From contig CAZSQZ010000005.1 in NCBI GenBank assembly GCA_964609215.1, forward strand, positions 1 through 64,000: a stretch of 64,000 nucleotides of DNA, read 5' to 3'. The notes beneath the pieces are model-generated. The model was not told the origin of the DNA, did no database searches, and saw nothing but the letters and a program-made list of their open reading frames with translations. The DNA comes from JABDKJ01 sp964609215 (GTDB lineage Bacteria; Bacteroidota; Bacteroidia; Flavobacteriales_D; JABDKJ01). The position numbers and the translations under genes are program-made. The first letter of the stretch is position 1, and every line of letters begins with the position of its first letter. Below, piece after piece: positions 45,001 through 53,297 of the stretch.

Positions 45001-45813
45001 GTGAGTAGAGAAGTAAATTATCAGGGACATAGAGGTTGTCGAGGGTTGATGCCAGAAAACACAATTCCTGCATTTAAAAAAGCGCTAGACTATAATATTA
45101 CTGCGTTGGAAATGGATGTAGTGGTTAGTAAGGATAAAAAAGTGGTGGTAAGTCATGAACCATTTATGAATCCGGAAATTGCTTTGGATTCTAGAGGAAA
45201 TAAAATTAGAGACGGCTTAGATCATAACATATACCGTATGGCTTATGACTATGTTTCAAGGTATGATGTGGGCAGTATAAATCATCCGCGATTTCCACAA
45301 CAGGAAAAAATTAAAGTTGTGAAGCCTTTACTTTCTCAAGTATTTGAAGAAATTGAAGCTTATCTCGAGAAGCATCCTAAAAAAGGAGTTCTCTATACTA
45401 TTGAAGCCAAATGCAAGGAAGGTTATGACGACATTTTCCATCCCAAACCTGAAGAATTTGCTCACCTGCTCTACACAGAAATTGAAAAATACAAAATGGT
45501 GGATAGAGTAATTGTTCAATCTTTCGATTTCAGATTCTTGACTGAAATGAGATTAATCAATTCCAACATAAAAATGGCTATGCTTGTTGAAAATGAGCTT
45601 AGTCCAAAAGAAAATTTAGATGCTCTTGGCTTCACTCCAACATATTATAGTCCTTATTATAAACTGGTTGATAATAAGACCAAAGATTTTTGCATAAAAA
45701 ACGGAATGGGTTTAATAGTATGGACTGTTAATACTGCTGAAGAAATGCAACAGATGATTAATTTAGGTGTAGATGAAATCATCACGGACTTTCCAAATTT
45801 GATTCCAGAATAG
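45001..45813 (+). CDS. Glycerophosphodiester phosphodiesterase, possibly cut off from its signal peptide
   Basis: A 270-residue GDPD enzyme, which hydrolyses glycerophosphodiesters to sn-glycerol 3-phosphate and an alcohol. Catalytic and metal residues are visible: the HRGCRG motif (His10), MPENT, ALEMD (Glu37, Asp39) and SHEP (His52), with the later IEAK and VWTVNT. The only possible start that keeps HRG is GTG 45001, because TAA directly precedes it in frame. Upstream in the same frame is a signal-like mini-ORF (44947-45000). As it stands the enzyme would be cytoplasmic or expressed poorly; before the stop arose it was probably exported. An authentic nonsense mutation, a sequencing error or an alternative start are all possible. 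The stop codon abuts the next gene's ATG. Confidence 0.85.
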   Translation: MSREVNYQGHRGCRGLMPENTIPAFKKALDYNITALEMDVVVSKDKKVVVSHEPFMNPEIALDSRGNKIRDGLDHNIYRMAYDYVSRYDVGSINHPRFPQQEKIKVVKPLLSQVFEEIEAYLEKHPKKGVLYTIEAKCKEGYDDIFHPKPEEFAHLLYTEIEKYKMVDRVIVQSFDFRFLTEMRLINSNIKMAMLVENELSPKENLDALGFTPTYYSPYYKLVDNKTKDFCIKNGMGLIVWTVNTAEEMQQMINLGVDEIITDFPNLIPE

Positions 45814-46632
45814 ATGCCTGCAATTATTGAAAAAAGTTTTTCTCAAGATCTTATCTCTTTGGCCGTTTTGGTTGTAATGCCGAAAAAAGGCTTTGGCTCC
45901 GGTATTTTTATTATTCATAAAAAACGAGTGTTCTTTGCCACTGCAAGGCATGTTATTTTTAACATGAGAAAAATTAAAAACTCCTTAAATTTTTCTCCAA
46001 AAACGAAAAAAATTAAAATTCAATACTATGCTTTAGATAATGACTTCACAGATCCAAGTGAAATAGAAATTGATTTACACGGTTTGTTTAAGCAAAACAA
46101 AATCAAATTACATGGTAAGAACGATGTAGCCGTTATGCAAATTGGAGCAATAAAGGGTAAAAAGTTTGAATTATTAGACAACGTAAAGTTAACCCATGGC
46201 TATTTGAATATGAATATGGCTATGGAAAGCATGATTCGTTATTTTGATGATATTGAAATTGGTTCGGATACTTTTGTAATTGGTTATCCAAAAGCATTGG
46301 GAATGAAGAATAGAGCCCAATATAATTTTAACCATCCTTTGGTGAGGAAAGGAATAGTTGCAGGAAAGAACAGACAACATAAGACCGTAGTTATAGATTG
46401 CCCTGTCTATGGAGGGAATAGCGGAGGTCCAGTTTTCTTAACAGAAAAAGTAATTGTTCAAGACAAAGGCAAGGTCACTTTCGAAAATAAAAAATATCTT
46501 ATTGGATTAGTCACTGAATACATTCCCTACCTTAATAAAACTAATAAAAATGCTCAGCATATGGACAATGCAGATTTTGGGGTAATTGTTCCTTTTGATC
46601 AAGCTATAGAACTAATAAATACCATCGCATAA
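45814..46632 (+). CDS. Trypsin-like serine protease, no signal peptide
   Basis: A 272-residue protein with a chymotrypsin-fold triad: His46 in FATARHVI, Asp104 in KNDVAVMQI and Ser203 in YGGNSGGPVF. FGSGIFI ahead of the His matches the strand that precedes it in trypsin-like and HtrA-like enzymes, but there is no PDZ domain. No signal peptide or membrane helix is seen, so the protein is probably cytoplasmic, which is unusual for this fold. The charged N-terminal half is rich in Lys. Its ATG follows the GDPD stop with no gap, so the two are an operon. Substrate is unknown. Proteins of this general type in bacteria can have regulatory or defence roles; nothing here decides between them. Confidence 0.85.
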   Translation: MPAIIEKSFSQDLISLAVLVVMPKKGFGSGIFIIHKKRVFFATARHVIFNMRKIKNSLNFSPKTKKIKIQYYALDNDFTDPSEIEIDLHGLFKQNKIKLHGKNDVAVMQIGAIKGKKFELLDNVKLTHGYLNMNMAMESMIRYFDDIEIGSDTFVIGYPKALGMKNRAQYNFNHPLVRKGIVAGKNRQHKTVVIDCPVYGGNSGGPVFLTEKVIVQDKGKVTFENKKYLIGLVTEYIPYLNKTNKNAQHMDNADFGVIVPFDQAIELINTIA

Positions 46633-46701
46633 AAACAGTATTTTACGCTAGTACCAGCTAAATAGCACAAACATATTAGGATAAAAAATCTGGTGTTAAA
46701 A

Positions 46702-46709
46702 TACATTTG
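46702..46709 (+). promoter_or_regulatory. Candidate -7 promoter element of the TonB receptor gene
   Basis: TACATTTG matches the Bacteroidota -7 consensus TAnnTTTG exactly and lies 19 bp before the ATG. No clear TTTG -33 element was found at the usual spacing, so this is a single-element match. It would give a very short leader. Confidence 0.35.
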
Positions 46710-46727
46710 CATCGCAAGTAAAGCGAC

Positions 46728-49163
46728 ATGAAAAAAATCCTGTTCTTATTAGTACTTCTATTATCCATTTATGGTTCTGCTCAGCGTATTGAAGGTTTTG
46801 TTTTCGAGGCAAAAACTGGCCAAAGCCTTCCTGGAATCAATGTTTATATAACAAAGCTTAATACAGGATGCATCAGTAATTCCAATGGTTTCTATTATAT
46901 AGAAAACCTTGCTAAAGGAGAATATCAAATAGTCGCAAGTGGAACAGGTTTCGAGAAAGTTGAGAAGACTGTTTCTATTTCAGGAGATGAAATTTTGACT
47001 TTAAATTTTGAATTAAATGAAAGTACATTTGATATTCCCGAAATTGTAATTACCGGTACTTCTTTGACTGGAGGATTAGCAGGATTAAATGAAATTCCAG
47101 GTTCTGCTCATTACATTTCTCCTAAGGAAATTGAAAAGTTCACTTATACCGATATCAACCGAACATTAAGAGCTGTTCCTGGGATAAATTTGCAAGAGGA
47201 AGATGGATTTGGCTTGCGTCCAAATATTGGAATTCGTGGATCAGGCCTAGAACGCTCTTCTAAGATAACCGTAATGGAAGATGGCGTATTAATGGCTCCA
47301 GCGCCATATGCAGCTCCAGCGGCTTATTACTTCCCAACTATTGGCACAATGGAAGCAGTTGAAATTTTAAAAGGGAGTTCTCAAATTAAATATGGCCCAT
47401 ATACTACTGGGGGAGCTATTAATTTAATTAGCACAAAAATACCAAATGATTTTGCAGCTAAGGTCCAGCTTTCAGGCGGTTCATTCAACAACAGAAATCT
47501 ACATGCATTTGTTGGAGATAATATTGGTCAGTTTTCATATTTGGTTGAAACCTTTCAATACAGTTCAGATGGATTCAAAGAATTGGAAAACAATGAAAGT
47601 ACGGGATTTAACAAGGAAGATTATAGAATAAAGCTCAAGTTCAATTCAAAGAAGGGTGCGAAAATATTTCAATCACTCCAATTAAAGTTAGGCCGAAGTG
47701 ACGAAATCAGCAACGAAACATATCTAGGTCTGTCCGATGCTGACTTTTTACAAAATCCTTTCTTTCGTTACGCATCTTCTCAAGAGGATGTAATGAATAC
47801 GCAACAAAGTCAATTTAGCTTATCTCATCTGATAGAGTTGACAAAAGACTTGAGCATCTACACTACTGCTTACCGTACTGAGTTTGCAAGAAATTGGTAC
47901 AAATTAGATGCTGTAATTGATAGCAGTGGAACTAAAACCAAAATTTCTGCAGCACTTGATAATACAAATAGCCTTGCTTTTGCTTTGGTTAATGGTACAG
48001 CTAATGCTGACGAGGGAATTTTACTGGTTAAAGCCAATAACAGAAGCTATTATTCACAAGGCATACAAAGTATTATAAAATATAATCTTAGCAGTGAAAA
48101 GTTGAATCATGGTTTAGAAATGGGCATACGTGTTCATGAAGATCAAATAGATCGTTTTCAATGGATAGATGATTATATTCTCGACAATGGAGAAATGAAA
48201 TTGATCAATTCGGGAGTTCCTGGAACAGAAAGTAATCGTGTTGAAACGGCCAATGCTGTTGCTGCTTATTTTCAGTATAAATTGGAATTAGGTTCCTTAA
48301 CCCTAAACCCAGGGTTGCGTTATGAAAATGTTCGTATTGTAAGAGATGACTATGGCACACAAGATCCTGAAAGAATAGGTACAGACATCTCCTCTCGTGA
48401 AAATTCTATAGATGCTTTTATTCCAGGAATAGGATTTACATATGATTGGAATGAATACCTAAACCTATTTGGTGGAGTGCATAAAGGTTTTGCTCCTCCT
48501 GGCTCCTCTCCTTCAACTAATCCAGAAAGCAGTGTCAATTATGAGTTGGGTTTAAGAACAAATAAAAAGCATTGGAATGGTCAAGCAGTTCTGTTTTTTA
48601 ATGACTATGAAAACCTTTTGGGTTCCGATCTTGCAGCAGCTGGAGGTAGTGGAACTACAGCGCTTTACAATGGAGGCGAAGCACAAACCTATGGCTTAGA
48701 ATTCCAAAGCACATGGCAATTAGTCACAAATGATCTATCTAAATTTAATATTCCTTTTTCTTTAATTTATACATTCACCAATGCTGAATTTTTAAATTCG
48801 TTTGATAGTGATTTTGATGGATGGGGTGCAGTGGAAGCGGGAGACAATTTACCCTATGTAGCACAAAATCAATTCACTATTTTATGTTCAATTGAACATA
48901 AGAAGTACAATTTAAATTTTAATGTAAGGTATATTGATGAAATGAGAACCAGACCTGGGCAAGGTGATATTCTCAATGAAGAAAGTACTGACAATGTTTT
49001 CACGATTGATATAGGAGCAAATTATTTTTTAAATGAGAAAAGCAATTTGTTCATGAATTTAAATAACCTGAGTAATCGGGTTTATAATGTATCTAGAAGA
49101 CCTGCAGGGCTTAGACCTGGGCTGCCAAGGAGTTTTAATATAGGTGTGAGAGTTCGGTTTTAG
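46728..49163 (+). CDS. TonB-dependent outer-membrane receptor, FecA-like
   Basis: An 811-residue receptor. A signal peptide (to about GSAQ) is followed by a carboxypeptidase-regulatory-like domain (residues 20-100, GFVFEAKTGQSLPGINVYIT). The plug (about 110-235) contains RPNIGIRGSGLERSSKITVM, EDGVLMAPAPYAAPAAYYFP and VEILKGSSQIKYGP. A 22-strand-type barrel ends in a terminal aromatic signature (FNIGVRVRF). The plug resembles FecA, the ferric citrate receptor, more than SusC: there is no SusD gene next door and the length is shorter than SusC. An iron-chelate or similar substrate is likely but not shown. A promoter-like TACATTTG lies just upstream and a strong terminator follows, so the gene is probably transcribed alone. 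Confidence 0.94.
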   Translation: MKKILFLLVLLLSIYGSAQRIEGFVFEAKTGQSLPGINVYITKLNTGCISNSNGFYYIENLAKGEYQIVASGTGFEKVEKTVSISGDEILTLNFELNESTFDIPEIVITGTSLTGGLAGLNEIPGSAHYISPKEIEKFTYTDINRTLRAVPGINLQEEDGFGLRPNIGIRGSGLERSSKITVMEDGVLMAPAPYAAPAAYYFPTIGTMEAVEILKGSSQIKYGPYTTGGAINLISTKIPNDFAAKVQLSGGSFNNRNLHAFVGDNIGQFSYLVETFQYSSDGFKELENNESTGFNKEDYRIKLKFNSKKGAKIFQSLQLKLGRSDEISNETYLGLSDADFLQNPFFRYASSQEDVMNTQQSQFSLSHLIELTKDLSIYTTAYRTEFARNWYKLDAVIDSSGTKTKISAALDNTNSLAFALVNGTANADEGILLVKANNRSYYSQGIQSIIKYNLSSEKLNHGLEMGIRVHEDQIDRFQWIDDYILDNGEMKLINSGVPGTESNRVETANAVAAYFQYKLELGSLTLNPGLRYENVRIVRDDYGTQDPERIGTDISSRENSIDAFIPGIGFTYDWNEYLNLFGGVHKGFAPPGSSPSTNPESSVNYELGLRTNKKHWNGQAVLFFNDYENLLGSDLAAAGGSGTTALYNGGEAQTYGLEFQSTWQLVTNDLSKFNIPFSLIYTFTNAEFLNSFDSDFDGWGAVEAGDNLPYVAQNQFTILCSIEHKKYNLNFNVRYIDEMRTRPGQGDILNEESTDNVFTIDIGANYFLNEKSNLFMNLNNLSNRVYNVSRRPAGLRPGLPRSFNIGVRVRF

Positions 49164-49204
49164 TTTGATGATTAGCACAATTTTCGCACACTTTTCATAG
49201 AGAG

Positions 49205-49238
49205 GAACGCCCCAATCAACCAATGGGGCGTTTTTTTT
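49205..49238 (+). terminator. Intrinsic terminator after the TonB receptor gene
   Basis: A perfect 9-bp stem (AACGCCCCA/TGGGGCGTT) with a 9-base loop is followed by a run of nine T. It is the clearest terminator in the window and ends the receptor transcript. Confidence 0.92.
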
Positions 49239-49255
49239 TTGTAATAATAATACTC

Positions 49256-49332
49256 GGTCACTTCGAGAACCTCAGTGACCTTTGTTTCGAGAACTTCAGT
49301 GACCTTTGCTTCAAGTACCTAACTGATCTTCA
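49256..49332. repeat. Palindromic and tandem 24-bp intergenic repeat
   Basis: Three 24-bp units run in tandem from 49261: the first two differ at two positions and the third is degenerate. The first copy with five upstream bases forms an inverted repeat with 7-bp arms (GGTCACT/AGTGACC, 49256-49280). The motif resembles short palindromic intergenic elements seen in Bacteroidota genomes. It lies after a terminator and before the next gene's promoter region. Confidence 0.8.
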
Positions 49333-49380
49333 TTTTATCCTTGAGTTGATCATTCAAAATCATTTTAAATATATTGTGGG

Positions 49381-50442
49381 ATGAAAACAGCATTCTACAC
49401 GGCACTATTTTTCCTTTTAGCTTGCTCTTCTAGCTCTCAAAGAAAAGAAAGCTCTTCTCCTAAAGGAAAACAAAGCTTCTATGACAATATGAAGGAGATA
49501 AACTTCTTTAAAATGGACTGTAGTATACGGGCTATTGAGACAATAGATGAAAACACTTGTTATTTTGCTGGTTCCAATGGCATGTATGGATTTACTAAGG
49601 ATGGTGGAAACAGTTGGACTATCGATTCCTTGAGTCACCCTTCTCATGCAAGCCTACAATTTAGGTCTATTGCAAAAACAGAAAAAGCTTGGATGATTTT
49701 GGGAATTGCCTCCCCTGCTCTATTGTATAGAAGTGAAGATGAAGGACAGAATTGGGAAATCGTTTATCAGGAAAATGATACGCTTGCCTTTTATGATTCA
49801 ATGGCCTTTTGGAATGATATGGAAGGCATAGCTATGGGTGACCCTACCGATGGTTGCTTGTCAGTGATTAAAACCAAGGATGGTGGAATGACATGGAATA
49901 AAATAGATTGCGAGGGCTTGCCCGCCAGCGCCAAGGGCGAGGCCGCTTTCGCGGCAAGTAATAGTAATATTGCTCTGGCGGGCTCACACGTTTGGATGGT
50001 TTCAGGTGGTGTAAAATCAAGAGTATATCATAGTGCAGATAGAGGCGCTACTTGGGAAGTTTTTGACACACCTATTATCCAGGGCCAGCAAATGACCGGT
50101 ATTTTTTCATGTGATTTTCTCAACGAAAAAGAAGGCTATATTTTTGGAGGTAACTGGGAAAAACCCAAAGACTATTCGGCAAATAAAGCATTTACTCAAG
50201 ATGGAGGAAGAACATGGACTTTAGTGAGTGACTCTCTCAGCCCTGGTTATCGTTCATGCGTTCAATATTTAGATAATAGTGGAACAATACTCGCAGTAGG
50301 TTTTCCGGGAATATCAATCTCCACTGATTTTGGAAGATCTTGGGAAAATGTTTCCGAGGAAAGCTTTTACACTGCAAGAGCAACTGAAAATGTGCTTTGG
50401 TTGGCTGGGAAGGAAAGGATAGGAAGATTGGTTCTAAAATAA
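49381..50442 (+). CDS. Ycf48/BNR-repeat lipoprotein
   Basis: A 353-residue protein with a lipoprotein signal (lipobox LLAC, Cys15). Repeated Asp-box motifs (SxDxGxxW) mark a beta-propeller: KDGGNSWTI, SEDEGQNWEI, KDGGMTWNKI, SADRGATWEV, QDGGRTWTLV and FGRSWENV. This matches the BNR or Ycf48-like class, annotated in Bacteroidota as oxidoreductase or exo-sialidase-like, but no sialidase catalytic Arg triad can be picked out, so enzymatic activity is doubtful. A GC-rich stretch with nested inverted repeats (49920-49983) codes for residues 180-201. The start ATG 49381 follows the 24-bp repeats. A DUF2007-like gene begins 16 bp after the stop, indicating a shared transcript. Confidence 0.87.
   Translation: MKTAFYTALFFLLACSSSSQRKESSSPKGKQSFYDNMKEINFFKMDCSIRAIETIDENTCYFAGSNGMYGFTKDGGNSWTIDSLSHPSHASLQFRSIAKTEKAWMILGIASPALLYRSEDEGQNWEIVYQENDTLAFYDSMAFWNDMEGIAMGDPTDGCLSVIKTKDGGMTWNKIDCEGLPASAKGEAAFAASNSNIALAGSHVWMVSGGVKSRVYHSADRGATWEVFDTPIIQGQQMTGIFSCDFLNEKEGYIFGGNWEKPKDYSANKAFTQDGGRTWTLVSDSLSPGYRSCVQYLDNSGTILAVGFPGISISTDFGRSWENVSEESFYTARATENVLWLAGKERIGRLVLK
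49920..49983. repeat. GC-rich nested inverted repeat inside the BNR-like gene
   Basis: Exact 9-bp arms (GCCCGCCAG at 49920-49928, CTGGCGGGC at 49975-49983) enclose two smaller hairpins: CGCC/GGCG at 49929-49939 and GCCGC/GCGGC with a TTTC loop at 49942-49955. The outline is cloverleaf-like. The left two thirds is strikingly GC-rich in an AT-rich gene. The reading frame passes through it without a break. Confidence 0.7.
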
Positions 50443-50458
50443 TTTCTAATTTTCAAAC

Positions 50459-51148
50459 ATGAACCCAAACTATTCGGTTTTTGAAAGGTTTCCCAATCGT
50501 GAAGCAGCAGCAGTGCTTACCGATTTGTTTGAATCAAAAGATATTGACTATAAATTGGTGGATAACTCTGCTGATATGGACATAACTTTTGCGCATAACA
50601 TGCAAAGTGAATTGCAATTATTGGTAGCTGAATCTGATTTTGAAAAAGCAACTGATTTACTCGAAAAAAGTGCAGAAAGACTTATTAAAGACGTGGATAA
50701 GGACCATTATCTTTTTGACTTTTCCAATGAAGAACTTTATGAAATTTTGCTAAAACAGGATGAATGGAGTCCTTTTGACAGGAAATTAGCTCAAAAAATA
50801 TTAAAAGAACGCGGACAAGAAGTTGATGATGACCTTATGAAGTCATTGCTAAAACAAAGAATAAATGAGCTAGAAAAACCACAAGAAGGAAACAAAGGAT
50901 ATATAGTTGCAGGCTATATTATGGCAATAATTGGAGGCTTTTCAGGTTTGCTGCTTGTTGCAATATCGGTAATGATAGGCCTATATCTATGGAGGTTTAA
51001 AAGAACTCTTCCGGATGGCCGAAAAGTCTATTTACATGATAAGAAGGCTAGAACAAATGGCATGTATATTTTAATATTAAGTCTAGCAACTTTTACTTTC
51101 ACGGTTCTAATGATGGCGTACCATGGAAATATTTGGTTTTTCTATTAA
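50459..51148 (+). CDS. DUF2007-like membrane protein
   Basis: A 229-residue protein. The N-terminal 75 residues (YSVFERFPNREAAAVLTDLF, later LQLLVAESDFEKATDLLEK) have the ferredoxin-like layout of DUF2007, proposed to be a signal-transducing domain. A helical segment (90-140, with QDEWSPFDRKLAQKILKERG) follows. Two or three membrane helices lie at about 145-175 and 200-225. No signal peptide is present, so the N-terminal domain should be cytoplasmic. This three-part layout recurs in Bacteroidota proteins of unknown function. The gene starts 16 bp after the BNR-like gene, and the T9SS hydrolase start follows its stop by 13 bp. Confidence 0.78.
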   Translation: MNPNYSVFERFPNREAAAVLTDLFESKDIDYKLVDNSADMDITFAHNMQSELQLLVAESDFEKATDLLEKSAERLIKDVDKDHYLFDFSNEELYEILLKQDEWSPFDRKLAQKILKERGQEVDDDLMKSLLKQRINELEKPQEGNKGYIVAGYIMAIIGGFSGLLLVAISVMIGLYLWRFKRTLPDGRKVYLHDKKARTNGMYILILSLATFTFTVLMMAYHGNIWFFY

Positions 51149-51161
51149 TCCTTTTGGGAAG

Positions 51162-52394
51162 ATGAGTTTTTCTTTTAAAAAACTTTACTCATCTATTTTC
51201 CTCCTTATCTCTTTTTCATTAGGTGCTCAAAACTGTTCCTTAGACTCTTTGCGTATAGAAGCGATAGATGCAAATGCCACAGATACTGAGATAAACCCAG
51301 AAATTCAGAATCATCAAGTATTCATTAATACCGATTGTAATCAAAACGGTCAACTACTTATCCATCTTGTAGGTTCTTTTGATAATCCAGCGAATACTAC
51401 TCTCTTTCCAACTCATGCCGCAAACAATGGATTTAAGGTTATTGTGCTCAAGTACCCAAATCTGGTAGCCGCATTTGGCACTTGTTCAAGTAGCACAGAT
51501 ATTGATTGCTATGACAATTACAGACAAGAAATTGTTTTCGGTGAGGATGTTAGTACAGATGTAAATGTGAACACCGCAAATAGTATTTTGAATAGGATTC
51601 AAAAGCTTTTAATCTTTCTAACAGAGAATTATCCAAATGAAGAATGGGATAATTTCCTGAATGTTAGCGATGAAATAGATTGGACAAATATCATTCTTTC
51701 CGGCCATTCTCAGGGAGGAGGTCATGCTGCATATATTGCCAAGTTCTTTAACTTAAAACGGATCATTCAATTTGCATCACCCAATGATTACAGCACTCTT
51801 TTCTCCGCCCCTGCACCATGGACAAATATTCCAAGTGTTACTGCTGACTCTCTATACTATGCTTTCGGAAATCTGTTTGACGAAGTTGTTGATTTTGAAT
51901 TCCAGTATGATATTTGGCAGAATCTCGGAATGCTCAATTTTGGAGATTCAGTGAATGTAGATCTTAGTAATTGTCCTTTTGAAAATTCCAGAGTACTTTA
52001 TACTAGGGATACCTCTTCTTCCAATCCATTTTCAGGCAATCATGGAAGCGTAGTTACAGATAATGAAACACCCATAGTAAATAATGTCCCAGTCTTCACT
52101 GAGGTTTGGGACTATTTATTAGGTTTATGCGATATTGTTCCTAACGTGCCTTCTATCGATAAATTTCCGAGCATCAAAATTTTTCCTATTCCAAGTAACG
52201 GATTATTCCACGTTCAAAATCATTCCATAATCGAACAGGTGAATATCTGCGATCTAAATGGACGTTTGATTAAAAATCTAAATCCCAACAAGAGTGATTT
52301 TGAGTTTAATTTAGATGAAAAAGGAAGTTTTTTATTTGAATACACAGAAAAAAACGCATCTAAGAAACATAGCCAAATCATACAGGTAAAATAG
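51162..52394 (+). CDS. Secreted alpha/beta hydrolase with T9SS type A sorting domain
   Basis: The start is taken as ATG 51162, directly before the signal peptide (MSFSFKKLYSSIFLLISFSL, cleavage after GAQ); an ATG 13 codons upstream would put extra residues in front of it and overlap the previous gene. The 410-residue protein has an alpha/beta hydrolase nucleophile elbow GHSQGG (Ser183), with ILS before it and helix HAAYIAKFFNL after it. A histidine in GNHGSVVTD (about 306) could complete the triad. The C terminus is a type A T9SS domain (IKIFPIPSNGLFHVQN, ICDLNGRLIKNL, HSQIIQVK), with Ile in place of the usual Asn in PNP. An exported lipase, esterase or related enzyme is likely. Confidence 0.87.
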   Translation: MSFSFKKLYSSIFLLISFSLGAQNCSLDSLRIEAIDANATDTEINPEIQNHQVFINTDCNQNGQLLIHLVGSFDNPANTTLFPTHAANNGFKVIVLKYPNLVAAFGTCSSSTDIDCYDNYRQEIVFGEDVSTDVNVNTANSILNRIQKLLIFLTENYPNEEWDNFLNVSDEIDWTNIILSGHSQGGGHAAYIAKFFNLKRIIQFASPNDYSTLFSAPAPWTNIPSVTADSLYYAFGNLFDEVVDFEFQYDIWQNLGMLNFGDSVNVDLSNCPFENSRVLYTRDTSSSNPFSGNHGSVVTDNETPIVNNVPVFTEVWDYLLGLCDIVPNVPSIDKFPSIKIFPIPSNGLFHVQNHSIIEQVNICDLNGRLIKNLNPNKSDFEFNLDEKGSFLFEYTEKNASKKHSQIIQVK

Positions 52395-52440
52395 GCTAAT
52401 TTCCTGTGTTTGCTATATTTAGAATACAAACGCAACTATA

Positions 52441-52995
52441 ATGAGTCTAAGAAATCTTCTCGTTCTTGGTATTATGGCAGAATTAGCCATCTTCTTTTTA
52501 TCAAACCTAACTTATCCTGCCATAGAGGAAACATTTAGGTATTCGGCTAGATATTCTGGGAGGCTTTCAGCAGTTATTTTTCTGATTACATTTTTCATTT
52601 ATGCCAAAAACACAAAAGCAATAGAGAAAAACTCTAATCTTCAAAAATCATTAAAACTGTTTACATTCCTACATCTTATTCATCTTGGCTTTTTGGCAAC
52701 GAACGTCCACTTAAATAATATTCAGTTGGAAACTCCCAAAATAATAGGTGGTGCTTTTGCTTATCTGCTCATAGTTCTAGCTCCCTTCTATTTGTATAGA
52801 GTGAACAAGGGCATTCAAATCTTCTATTTTTATTATGTCAGTCTTGTTATGATATTGACCTATCTAGCAAGAGCAAGGGGAGACTTTGAAGGTGGAGAAC
52901 CCAGTTGGTTTCATTATACAGCTTTGGGTGTATTTATAATAGCCTCTTTGTATTTTGCAAAACACCTAGTACAAAAAAGTAAAATCACCAGTTAA
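52441..52995 (+). CDS. Multi-pass membrane protein, unknown function
   Basis: A 184-residue protein with about six hydrophobic helices (LLVLGIMAELAIFFL, LSAVIFLITFFIYA, LFTFLHLIHLGFLA, IIGGAFAYLLIVLAPFYLY, IFYFYYVSLVMILTYLA, YTALGVFIIASLYFA) and little else. I do not recognise the family. Histidines in the third helix (FLHLIHLGF) and in WFHYTA recall haem-binding helical proteins such as ferric-reductase-like membrane domains, but the similarity is too weak to assign. It follows the T9SS hydrolase by 46 bp on the same strand, and precedes a 302-bp gap that contains palindromes and repeats. Confidence 0.75.
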   Translation: MSLRNLLVLGIMAELAIFFLSNLTYPAIEETFRYSARYSGRLSAVIFLITFFIYAKNTKAIEKNSNLQKSLKLFTFLHLIHLGFLATNVHLNNIQLETPKIIGGAFAYLLIVLAPFYLYRVNKGIQIFYFYYVSLVMILTYLARARGDFEGGEPSWFHYTALGVFIIASLYFAKHLVQKSKITS

Positions 52996-53297
52996 GACAC
53001 TTTCAGCATTCGCAAATTGTTTTCGCCTTGAATTATTTTCTTTAAAACTTTGTGTTAGTGAGTTATTGTGCCGATGGCTAGCAATTGCTTGACAATGATT
53101 AATCATTACTCCATTATTAATCAGAGCAAGATGAAGTCCAACGCACATTGAGTGCACATCAAGCGAAGCCGAGATGGAAGTATTACCAAGATTGTCTCAG
53201 AACAAAACACCAGAAATCATAAACCAGAAATCATAAACAAAAAATTGAACCTTTATGAAATTTGGGTGTACGGTGCATCATAGAACAAAGAATAATT
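52996..53297. other. Intergenic region with palindrome and tandem repeat
   Basis: About 300 bp lie between two plus-strand genes. It holds a perfect 14-bp palindrome (AATGATTAATCATT, 53094-53107), an 8-bp inverted repeat that overlaps it (TGATTAAT at 53096-53103 with ATTAATCA at 53116-53123), and a two-copy 14-bp tandem repeat at 53209-53236. The palindromes could be an operator for the VWA gene, whose ATG is about 190 bp further on. No ORF was judged real. Confidence 0.55.
53209..53236 (+). repeat. Two-copy 14-bp tandem repeat
   Basis: ACCAGAAATCATAA is repeated twice without a gap, about 60 bp before the VWA gene start. It may be a slippage product or a paired binding site. Confidence 0.75.

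Noticed and set aside
46728..49163. SusC-type assignment for the TonB receptor
   Set aside because: There is no SusD gene beside it, it is shorter than SusC proteins, and the plug (RPNIGIRG, EDGVLMAPAPY) is closer to FecA.
52966..53157. 63-residue minus-strand ORF spanning the end of the membrane-protein gene
   Set aside because: It is antisense to a gene end, has a His-rich random composition, and covers a palindrome. No supporting motif.
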